This document shows positions 1 to 5,264 of a stretch of DNA of 5,264 nucleotides, piece after piece. This DNA is from Burkholderiales bacterium. GTDB taxonomy: Bacteria > Pseudomonadota > Gammaproteobacteria > Burkholderiales > Burkholderiaceae_B. Made by a program: the position numbers and the translations under genes. A model generated the notes under the pieces. The model was not told the DNA's origin, did no database searches, and saw only the letters and a list, made by a program, of their open reading frames with translations. The stretch's first letter is position 1; every line of letters starts with the position of its first letter. The stretch is taken from assembly GCA_005788065.1 (NCBI GenBank), contig SXZD01000161.1, positions 1 through 5,264 on the forward strand, given 5' to 3'.

Positions 1-83
1 CCCGCTGGGAAGATGTTCCGCCGAACTGGGTTTGCCCCGAATGCGGCGCCCGCAAAGAAGACTTTGAAATGACGCAGATCTGA
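1..83 (+). CDS. Rubredoxin, C-terminal part (5' end cut by the window)
   Basis: Reading from base 3, 26 codons end at a TGA at 81-83. The peptide starts RWEDVPPNW and contains the second iron-binding knuckle, VCPECGARKEDFE. This CPxCG loop and the following acidic tail are the hallmark C-terminal half of rubredoxin, a small cytoplasmic one-iron Cys4 electron carrier of roughly 55 residues. The first CxxC knuckle lies outside the window. Only 6 nt separate its stop from the next ATG, on the same strand and in the same frame, so the two genes are probably cotranscribed. From family knowledge, a rubredoxin gene commonly sits just upstream of pilus chemotaxis genes (pilG-H-I-J) in betaproteobacteria, which fits the PilJ-like neighbour. 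The identity is secure; the redox partner cannot be deduced here. Confidence 0.93.
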   Translation, partial: RWEDVPPNWVCPECGARKEDFEMTQI

Positions 84-89
84 CGCGTC

Positions 90-2003
90 ATGCCGGCGGG
101 CAGCAGCACGCCCGCCATGCGGGCAGCGTCATCCACACTCCGACAAAAGCTGCTTCAGTTCGGCAGCGGCGTTTGCATGGTCTCAGCCGTCGGGCTGGGT
201 CTGTGGCAATGGCACATCTATCGTCAGCTTGATCTGCATAAAGAACTGCTGTCGGAGGCCACTGTGTTGGCTCAGCGGATGGCCTGGGCCAGCAACCTGA
301 TTTTGTCCGAAGACCAAAACGCCATTTCCAGTCTCAAAGAAAGCAAAACCCGGGTCGGATTTCTGTTGCTGACATTGCAGATGGGGGGTCGATTGGACGG
401 GCGCAGTTACTCACCGGTCATGACGCCGCTGCAACCGCTGACCCAAGAGCTCAACAAAGCCTGGCAGCCCCTGGAAAACGCCTGTACCAGCGTACTGGAA
501 GGCGAACCGGTTGCGGTCAACGACCCACGGTTCAAAGCCATTCGCGTTGGGCTGGACCAAGCCTCGCTGGCGCTTGAAAAAGTGATCGCAGAGCACCGCC
601 GCAACAGCCCCAAAGACGTCAACGAACTGGCAGCCATGGACGACCTGCTGTTCAGCCTGCAGGCCATCAGTCAGGTGCTGTCGCTGACCGAACCGGGCGC
701 CCGCCCCCTGGTCGCGGGTGTAGACCCGGAAAAAATCGTACAGACGCTTACCTTGTCGCAAGCTGTACTCGACCGACTCATGACGGGGCACAAAGAGAGC
801 AACCTCAAACCGGCACCCGAGTTTGAACGCGGTCGATTGCTCACCGTCCGCAACGATTTGGCCGTAGCCCTGAGGGGCGCAGATGCGGTTGCGTCCCTGC
901 TGCCCAAACTGAGCGCCAACATCGAGGCCAGCCGACAGGTCGGCAAGCACGCAGAAACCCTGCGCATACAACTGATGCTGGCGCGCCGCAAACTGGTCGA
1001 TCCCTATGAAAACGCGCGACTGCTGCTCATTTCCCTGACCGCCCTGCTGGGCTACCTGCTGCTGCGTCTGGCGCGCAACGGACAGCCCCTTGAGGTCGAT
1101 GCGGCGGATGCGTCATTCAAAGCATCAGGCAGCGTCAATTCAAACGATGCAGGCCGTGAAAACCGGGACAGCCATTCATTCCATCAAGGCAACGGCGCCC
1201 AGTCGGGCTCCGGAGCAGCTGCAGCGACACAGGTCGACGCCGCCGAAAAGCAGGGTAAGGCTTCCATGCCCCCCTCTGCCAGCAACCAATCGGTTGGCGA
1301 TCATCATCCGCATGACGTGCTGGATCCGGATCCTGAGCGCAAAGACAATTCCGAGGCCAATCAGGCTGCGCTCAAGGGTGTCATCTCAGCCTTGCAGCAA
1401 CTGGCACAAAACACCGGCAAGGCGGTGGAGCAATCCGAGCAGACCATCAAGGCACAGGCAGAAACACTGAAAGCCAATGCCCAACTGGTGCTGCAATTGG
1501 CTCATGCCTTTCACAACATCTCCACCGAAACAACCGAAGTCGCACGTTCTGCGCTCAAATCACAACAGCAATTGGGCGAGCATCAGGAAGCGGCTTCCCA
1601 GGCCATCGGCCATTGGGAAGATGTACGCAACCAACTGATGAAAACAGCCAGCAAACTGCGCAGGGCCGGCGAAGTCAGCCGCGAACTGAGCCAGCGTATC
1701 GAAAAACTGCCGCCTGAACAGCGCACCGCGATGGCAGAACTCATGTCGCAAACCCGCGAAGCACTGCGTGATGCCGTCACCGGTCTGGCCGAAGGCAGCG
1801 TGCAGATCAACTACGGCCAGCGACAGGCACAGGAAATTGCAGAGGTGCTGGGCATCAGCCAGCAACAGTGGATAGAGTTGCTGGGGCGGGTTGAAGTCTG
1901 TGCGGGTACTGCGGCAGCGCACACCCAGACAGCGCTGGGTGTATCCAAAAACCTGTCACGCGCCGCGGCGCCAGGCATGAAACTTCTCAAGCCAGGCGAG
2001 TAA
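90..2003 (+). CDS. PilJ-like membrane chemoreceptor homologue lacking a recognisable HAMP domain and signalling tip
   Basis: The 637-residue product has a membrane segment at about 20-41, a large periplasmic region (about 42-308) and a second membrane segment at about 309-328. The periplasmic part resembles the type IV pilus chemoreceptor N-terminal domain, with two helical modules: LAQRMAWASNLI at 60-71 followed by a LKESKTR segment, and a second module from about 183 to 300. After the second membrane helix a PilJ would carry HAMP. Here residues 330-425 are instead Ser/Ala/Asp/Gln-rich and probably disordered. Residues 426-637 are helical and coiled-coil-like. They resemble the flanks of a methyl-accepting signalling hairpin, but the conserved tip (a LALNAAIEAARAGE-type motif) that binds CheA/CheW is absent. 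It may be a decoy, scaffold or degenerate paralogue of PilJ. The start is uncertain: neither ATG 90 nor ATG 117 has a clear Shine-Dalgarno, and coupling to rubredoxin termination 6 nt upstream may supply initiation. The 3' end overlaps the convergent reductase gene by 48 nt. The call rests on recalled family patterns, not an alignment. Confidence 0.72.
   Translation: MPAGSSTPAMRAASSTLRQKLLQFGSGVCMVSAVGLGLWQWHIYRQLDLHKELLSEATVLAQRMAWASNLILSEDQNAISSLKESKTRVGFLLLTLQMGGRLDGRSYSPVMTPLQPLTQELNKAWQPLENACTSVLEGEPVAVNDPRFKAIRVGLDQASLALEKVIAEHRRNSPKDVNELAAMDDLLFSLQAISQVLSLTEPGARPLVAGVDPEKIVQTLTLSQAVLDRLMTGHKESNLKPAPEFERGRLLTVRNDLAVALRGADAVASLLPKLSANIEASRQVGKHAETLRIQLMLARRKLVDPYENARLLLISLTALLGYLLLRLARNGQPLEVDAADASFKASGSVNSNDAGRENRDSHSFHQGNGAQSGSGAAAATQVDAAEKQGKASMPPSASNQSVGDHHPHDVLDPDPERKDNSEANQAALKGVISALQQLAQNTGKAVEQSEQTIKAQAETLKANAQLVLQLAHAFHNISTETTEVARSALKSQQQLGEHQEAASQAIGHWEDVRNQLMKTASKLRRAGEVSRELSQRIEKLPPEQRTAMAELMSQTREALRDAVTGLAEGSVQINYGQRQAQEIAEVLGISQQQWIELLGRVEVCAGTAAAHTQTALGVSKNLSRAAAPGMKLLKPGE
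95..116 (+). other. GC-rich hairpin at the rubredoxin/PilJ-like junction
   Basis: A perfect 7-bp inverted repeat (GGCGGGC at 95-101, GCCCGCC at 110-116) with an 8-nt loop lies 11 nt after the rubredoxin stop. It sits just inside the PilJ-like gene if ATG 90 is used, or directly before ATG 117. No T-tract follows, so it is not a convincing terminator. A second hairpin (GCCCGC at 110-115 with GCGGGC at 119-124, loop CAT) would use the same bases and is therefore mutually exclusive with it. The structures are visible in the sequence; a regulatory role is inference, and GC-rich coding DNA can produce such repeats by chance. Confidence 0.35.
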
Positions 2004-4124
2004 ACCGAGAGGTTGTCGCGCACGGCGATATTCGCCTGCAGCATATTTGGCACTTTCTGCCCATGTCGGATAGGCGTGTATGGTCCCCAGTATCTTGCCC
2101 AACCCCAAACCGTGTTTCATGGCCAGCGTCCATTCGGCCAGCAGTTCACCCGCATGTGAACCCACGATGGTCACACCCAGAATGCGGTCTTTGCCCGGAG
2201 GGGTCAGCACCTTCACGAACCCTTCGGCTTCACTGTCTGCGATGGCGCGATCCAAGTCGTCTATGCCGTAGCGGGTCACGTCGTAAGCGATGCCTTTGGC
2301 CTTGGCTTCCTGTTCGTTCAAACCCACACGCGCCACTTCCGGGTCGACGTAGGTGGCAGCCGGTACAACGCGCAAGTCGACTGCAAACCGGCGCAAGCCC
2401 TTGAACAGCGCATTGACCGAGGCATACCACGCCTGGTGTGCGGCAAAGTGGGTGAATTGGTAGGGGCCGGCTGCGTCTCCACACACGTAGATATGCGGAA
2501 TCTCGGTCTCCAGATATTCATTCACAGCAATGGTCTTTTGGGGGGTAAGTCCGATGCCCAGCTTTTCCAAACCAAAACCTTCGGTGCGCGCCACGCGTCC
2601 GATGGCAATCAGCATCTTGTCGAACGGCACTGTCACCTCGCCCTGCGGTGACTTCAACACCAGATACCGCTGCCCCGCTTCGCCGCCCACACGCACAGCC
2701 TGATGACTGGTCAGGATCCGGATGCCCTCGTGCGCAAAACGCTCCATGACAAAAGCGGATACCTCTTCGTCTTCACGCGGCATGATGCGCGATGCCATAT
2801 CGACCTGCGTCACCTCGCTGCCCAATCGGGCAAAACACTGTGCCAACTCACAACCGATAGGACCACCGCCCAGCACCACAAGACGCTGCGGCAATTCCCG
2901 TGCAGACCACACGGTGTCGGAGGTGTAGTAATCGCTTTCCTCCAGCCCAAGCAGGGCTGGGACAAACGGGCGTGCGCCGGTGGCCAGCACAATATTTTTG
3001 CCTGTAACAGTACGGGGGCTGCCGTCTTCAGCCGTGATACGAACTTCCCACGGCGAGAGCAATTCTGCAGCGCCACGTGCGCACTCCACACCCAGTCCGG
3101 TATAACGCTCGACCGAGTCGTGCGGCTCAATCGCCTTGATGACCTCATGCACACGGTTCATCACATGCTCGAAGTTGATCTGTGCGTTGGCGTTGTCGAT
3201 ACCGTAGGTTTCGCTGTGGCGAATCTGGTTGACCAATTTAGCGGACCGGATAAGTGCCTTGGACGGTACGCAACCGGTGTTCAGACAGTCACCGCCCATT
3301 TCATGCTTTTCAATCAGCAGCACTTTGGCTTTGAGCACCGCACCGATATAACTGGTGACCAAACCGGCAGCGCCTGCGCCGATGACCACGATGTTGTAGT
3401 CAAACTTGCCCGGCTTTTTCCAGCCAGCCAGACGTTGACGCGCCTTGAAAGCGCCGATGACCGAGCGTGAGATGAAAGGAAATGCAGCCAGCAGCACGAA
3501 AGACAGCCACAACTGCGGACTGACAATGCCGCCCAAGGAGTTGATGTTGGCTATTTGCGTTCCGGCATTCACATAGACAGCGGTGCCCGGCAGCATGCCC
3601 AACTGACTGACCCATGCAAACGTGAACAGGCGCAGCGGCGTCAAACCACCCAGCAGGTTGACTGCAAAAAACGGCACGGCCGGTATGAGTCGCAGCGTGA
3701 ACAGATAAAAAGCGCCCTCACGCGCGATACCCTGCTCCACTGCAGCCAGACGTTCACCGAACTTCTGCTTGACCGTATCGCGCAGCAGCCAGCGGGCAGC
3801 CAGAAATGCCACACTGGCCCCAAGCGTTGATGCAAAAGACACCAGTACCAAGCCCCAACCAAAACCGAATATGGCGCCACCGGCTAGCGTCAGGATGGCT
3901 GCCCCCGGCAGCGACAGGGCTGCCACCAACACATACACACCAAAATAAGCCGCTGACATGAATACCGGTTGCGTGGCTGCCAAGTCGCGAAACTCGTCAC
4001 GCCGCAGCTTCAGGTTGTCCAGCGTCAGCATCTGACGCAGGTCTGTGAACAGGAACAGGCTGACGATACCCAGCAATACAGCGATGAGGACGAGGTTTTT
4101 GATGCGTGAGGATGCGGCGCTCAA
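1956..4124 (-). CDS. VTT (TVP38/TMEM64-type) membrane domain fused to a FAD-dependent disulfide oxidoreductase
   Basis: This is a 722-residue fusion. Residues 1-225 are a membrane domain: helices at about 10-28, 55-110, 138-160, 164-190 and 203-222, with the AGGAIFGFGWG loop (81-91) and the RLIPAVPF motif (145-152) typical of VTT/SNARE-associated-type proteins. Residues 241-722 are a class I pyridine nucleotide-disulfide oxidoreductase. It shows the FAD site GAGAAG (249-254) with E272, the redox disulfide CLNTGC (C280, C285), ATGARP (381-386), the NAD(P)-binding GGGPIG (419-424), the FAD-contacting CGDAAG (548-553) and a C-terminal dimerisation domain. At the dimer-interface dyad the sequence is HAYPTWAE (683-690), so Tyr685 sits where lipoamide and glutathione reductases have the catalytic His. 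Neither the MerA C-terminal Cys pair nor an N-terminal heavy-metal domain is present, so 'mercuric reductase' is not supported. The start is TTG, with GGGAG 6 nt upstream and an in-frame TAA at 4140-4142. The next Met (residue 32) would remove the first helix. It lies downstream of the arsS-like gene on the same strand. The physiological substrate is unknown. Confidence 0.93.
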   Translation of the reverse strand: MSAASSRIKNLVLIAVLLGIVSLFLFTDLRQMLTLDNLKLRRDEFRDLAATQPVFMSAAYFGVYVLVAALSLPGAAILTLAGGAIFGFGWGLVLVSFASTLGASVAFLAARWLLRDTVKQKFGERLAAVEQGIAREGAFYLFTLRLIPAVPFFAVNLLGGLTPLRLFTFAWVSQLGMLPGTAVYVNAGTQIANINSLGGIVSPQLWLSFVLLAAFPFISRSVIGAFKARQRLAGWKKPGKFDYNIVVIGAGAAGLVTSYIGAVLKAKVLLIEKHEMGGDCLNTGCVPSKALIRSAKLVNQIRHSETYGIDNANAQINFEHVMNRVHEVIKAIEPHDSVERYTGLGVECARGAAELLSPWEVRITAEDGSPRTVTGKNIVLATGARPFVPALLGLEESDYYTSDTVWSARELPQRLVVLGGGPIGCELAQCFARLGSEVTQVDMASRIMPREDEEVSAFVMERFAHEGIRILTSHQAVRVGGEAGQRYLVLKSPQGEVTVPFDKMLIAIGRVARTEGFGLEKLGIGLTPQKTIAVNEYLETEIPHIYVCGDAAGPYQFTHFAAHQAWYASVNALFKGLRRFAVDLRVVPAATYVDPEVARVGLNEQEAKAKGIAYDVTRYGIDDLDRAIADSEAEGFVKVLTPPGKDRILGVTIVGSHAGELLAEWTLAMKHGLGLGKILGTIHAYPTWAESAKYAAGEYRRARQPLGLLAWLEKFHAWRRGA

Positions 4125-4130
4125 GGAAGA

Positions 4131-4135
4131 CTCCC
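4131..4135 (-). promoter_or_regulatory. Ribosome binding site supporting the TTG start of the reductase
   Basis: On the minus strand GGGAG lies 6 nt before the TTG at 4124-4122. An in-frame stop (TAA, 4142-4140) just upstream leaves no earlier start except codons without a site. This decides the unusual TTG start, which keeps the first membrane helix in the protein. Confidence 0.6.
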
Positions 4136-4143
4136 AGCCTTAG

Positions 4144-4177
4144 AAAAAACAAGATGCATGCAGCCTCAGGCTTGTTT
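4144..4177 (-). terminator. Weak hairpin with T-tract between arsS and the reductase (terminator or attenuator candidate)
   Basis: On the minus strand AAACAAG (4177-4171) can pair with CTTGTTT (4153-4147) around a 17-nt loop, and a run of six T bases (4149-4144) overlaps and follows the 3' arm. A small alternative hairpin, AGCC-TGA-GGCT, overlaps the outer stem. The stem is AT-rich and so weak for an intrinsic terminator. It ends only about 20 nt before the TTG start of the reductase, so a promoter could hardly fit between them. If functional it would more likely act as a leader attenuator or partial terminator that lowers reductase expression relative to arsS. The remainder of the 141-nt spacer (4125-4265) shows no convincing promoter or gene. 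Confidence 0.3.
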
Positions 4178-4265
4178 GAGAGGCCGCAGTACCCATCAAG
4201 CGATTTGCCCGCAACGTGCCCTGCAACTCAAGCGCAAGGCTCGGACGTTTGCCGGGACGGAATGC

Positions 4266-5222
4266 TCATGCAGCCAGGGCGCCACCGCAACTGCTGCCTT
4301 GACCCGCGGTGCAACCATAGCAGTGGTCGCCTACGACAATGGGCAAGCCCTCTGCTGCCTTCAGTGCAAGCGCGCTGACATGCATGGCTTTGCCCTGACC
4401 GTCGCGCATGGGCATACCCAGTTGCTGATTGAAGTCGCAGTCAAACAGATGCCCCTGCCAGTCGATGCTGATGAGGGTACGACACATGACGGATTGCAGG
4501 TTTTCAGGCTTGTAAGCTGATTTCAGCAGATCCATGTACGTGGTGAACTGTCCCTTGGAAATCAGCGTGCTGCCAAAGCGCGCGATCGGCATGTTGGTGA
4601 TGGTGAACAGGTGATTGAACACGATGCCGAACTTCTCGCCCAAGACCTGTTTATAGTCCGCTTCCAACATTTCCTGCGGGGGCGGCAATGAGGGGCCCTG
4701 CGGGTTGAACACCAGATTGAGCTCCAGCGTGGTGCCATAACCCAGTGCGTTAAGTTTTTGCAGGCCGCGGATGCTGGCATCAAACACGCCCTTGCCGCGC
4801 TGGCGATCCACATTGTCTTCGAGGTAACAGGGCAGTGATGCGGTCACTTTCACACCCTGCTGAGCCAGAAAATCAGCCATGTCTTCATAGCCGGGCTCAT
4901 CCAGGATGGTGAGGTTGCATCGGTCAATAACATCGACGCCCCGCTTGCGCGCCTCGGTCACCAGATATTTGAAGTACGGATTCATCTCGGGTGCGCCACC
5001 GGTGAGGTCCAGCAGTTTGATCTGGCCGCTGTCGAGCAGCGCAATCACGGTATTGATGGTTTCAAGACTCATCAACTCTGTGCGCTTGGGTCCGGCATTG
5101 ACGTGGCAATGTGTGCAACTCTGGTTGCAGAGATAACCCAGATTGAGCTGGAGAGTGTCAACGGCGCGGCGACGCAGCGCGGGAAACTGGGTTTGCGTGA
5201 GAAATTCGACCGTTGAGTGCAC
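4266..5222 (-). CDS. arsS: Radical SAM/Cys-rich protein of the ArsS (arsenosugar biosynthesis) family
   Basis: The 318-residue protein has the radical SAM cluster motif CNQSCTHC (C32, C36, C39), which ligates the [4Fe-4S] cluster that cleaves S-adenosylmethionine. It is followed by GGAPE (75-79) in the usual SAM-binding position and RCNLT (101-105). The C-terminal half is the Cys-rich domain typical of this family: CRTLISIDW (C247), DCDFNQ (C262) and the ending HCYGCTAGQGSSCGG (C301, C304, C312), probably auxiliary cluster ligands. Length and both domains appear complete. In characterised members ArsS turns methylated arsenic into a 5'-deoxyadenosyl dimethyl-arsenical, an arsenosugar precursor. 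No arsM methyltransferase is in the window, so use of arsenic by this copy is inferred from family only. The start is GTG at 5222, with AGGGG 6 nt upstream. It begins 16 nt after the CCA end of a tRNA-Gly and has no room for its own promoter there, so it is probably cotranscribed with the tRNA. The reductase gene follows 141 nt downstream on the same strand. Confidence 0.9.
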   Translation of the reverse strand: MHSTVEFLTQTQFPALRRRAVDTLQLNLGYLCNQSCTHCHVNAGPKRTELMSLETINTVIALLDSGQIKLLDLTGGAPEMNPYFKYLVTEARKRGVDVIDRCNLTILDEPGYEDMADFLAQQGVKVTASLPCYLEDNVDRQRGKGVFDASIRGLQKLNALGYGTTLELNLVFNPQGPSLPPPQEMLEADYKQVLGEKFGIVFNHLFTITNMPIARFGSTLISKGQFTTYMDLLKSAYKPENLQSVMCRTLISIDWQGHLFDCDFNQQLGMPMRDGQGKAMHVSALALKAAEGLPIVVGDHCYGCTAGQGSSCGGALAA

Positions 5223-5228
5223 AATATG

Positions 5229-5233
5229 CCCCT
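5229..5233 (-). promoter_or_regulatory. Ribosome binding site for the GTG start of arsS
   Basis: Minus-strand AGGGG lies 6 nt before GTG 5222-5220 and just after the tRNA 3' end. It supports the GTG start in the short gap between tRNA and gene; the tRNA itself closes off any earlier start. Confidence 0.65.
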
Positions 5234-5238
5234 GAAAA

Positions 5239-5264
5239 TGGAGCGGGTGAAGGGAATCGAACCC
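5239..5264 (-). tRNA. tRNA-Gly, 3' part (5' end cut by the window edge)
   Basis: Read on the minus strand, the last 26 bases are the 3' end of a tRNA. They comprise part of the T-stem (GGG, 5264-5262), T-loop TTCGATT (5261-5255), the 3' T-stem arm CCCTT (5254-5250), the acceptor 3' strand CACCCGC (5249-5243), discriminator T (5242) and an encoded CCA (5241-5239). The implied acceptor 5' strand GCGGGTG together with a T discriminator is typical of bacterial tRNA-Gly. From memory it is close to the E. coli CCC isoacceptor, but the anticodon is outside the window and the isoacceptor is unresolved. Only a T4 run follows the CCA, with no terminator before arsS. Confidence 0.85.

Noticed and set aside
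81..116. TGA followed closely by a stem-loop, superficially like a bacterial selenocysteine insertion element
   Set aside because: The stop falls exactly where rubredoxins normally end, and nothing downstream looks like a rubredoxin extension. The loop lacks features I would require. Normal termination is far more likely.
411..971. 186-codon minus-strand open frame inside the PilJ-like gene
   Set aside because: Antisense shadow of a well-supported coding frame; no recognisable domain and no ribosome binding site considered convincing.
1322..1333. Tandem GGATCCGGATCC palindrome
   Set aside because: Explained by Asp-Pro-Asp-Pro coding in the linker; no neighbouring repeats or sign of a cloning or integration junction.
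1090..1470. 126-codon plus-strand frame with Arg/Ser-rich product
   Set aside because: Out-of-frame shadow within the linker of the PilJ-like gene; composition is that of a shifted frame.
2024..2036. GGCGA-TAT-TCGCC hairpin shortly after the PilJ-like stop as a plus-strand terminator
   Set aside because: Only 5 bp with no T-tract after it, and it lies inside the reductase coding sequence.
2703..3470. 255-codon plus-strand open frame
   Set aside because: Lies wholly antisense to the conserved flavoprotein domain. Its length follows from codon bias of the real gene, and its product has no recognisable motif.
4140..4196. 18-codon minus-strand frame in the spacer, ending just before the reductase ribosome site (possible leader peptide)
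   Set aside because: No Shine-Dalgarno before its ATG, no run of regulatory codons, and easily open by chance at this length.
4125..4265. Possible promoter for the reductase (TTGATG or TTGAGT as -35)
   Set aside because: No acceptable -10 box at 16-18 nt spacing from either candidate.
4158..4520. 120-codon plus-strand frame across the spacer and the end of arsS
   Set aside because: Mostly antisense to the Cys-rich C-terminus of ArsS; no family resemblance.

Overview
The window looks like a chromosomal segment of a betaproteobacterium, probably of the order Burkholderiales. This is inferred from the moderately GC-rich coding sequence, a rubredoxin followed by a type IV pilus chemoreceptor-like gene, and the gene families on the other strand. 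No 16S rRNA or other lineage marker is present, so the assignment is tentative. No transposase, integrase, CRISPR array or phage gene was seen.

Layout. Plus strand, left: the last 26 codons of a rubredoxin (ends at 83), then after only 6 nt a 637-codon gene (90-2003). Its product has the membrane topology and periplasmic region of a PilJ-type pilus chemoreceptor. However, it lacks a recognisable HAMP domain and the conserved signalling tip that contacts CheA/CheW. Minus strand, right, read from 5264 leftwards: the 3' end of a tRNA-Gly (5239-5264), then 16 nt later a radical SAM/Cys-rich protein of the ArsS family (5222-4266, GTG start). A 141-nt spacer with a hairpin and T-tract follows, then a 722-codon fusion of a VTT (TVP38/TMEM64, SNARE-associated-type) membrane domain to a FAD/NAD(P) disulfide oxidoreductase (4124-1956, TTG start). 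The two strands converge, and the 3' ends of the PilJ-like and reductase genes overlap by 48 nt.

How the genes may work together. The ArsS-like enzyme and the membrane-tethered flavoprotein are on the same strand, with no other gene between them, and plausibly form one unit. Family knowledge points to organoarsenical chemistry (ArsS converts methylated arsenic to an adenosyl-arsenical) or another radical SAM modification, with the flavoprotein as a membrane-linked reductase. No arsM or arsR is in the window, so the substrate is not established. The reductase is likely to be auto-labelled 'mercuric reductase' or 'dihydrolipoyl dehydrogenase'. It keeps the redox disulfide and both nucleotide-binding motifs, but has Tyr in place of the C-terminal catalytic His and lacks the MerA C-terminal Cys pair, so neither label is safe.

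The points most worth a second look are: (1) the tip-less PilJ-like protein, encoded in the same frame as rubredoxin and separated from it by one TGA; (2) the ArsS/VTT-flavoprotein pair; (3) the placement of arsS directly behind a tRNA-Gly.
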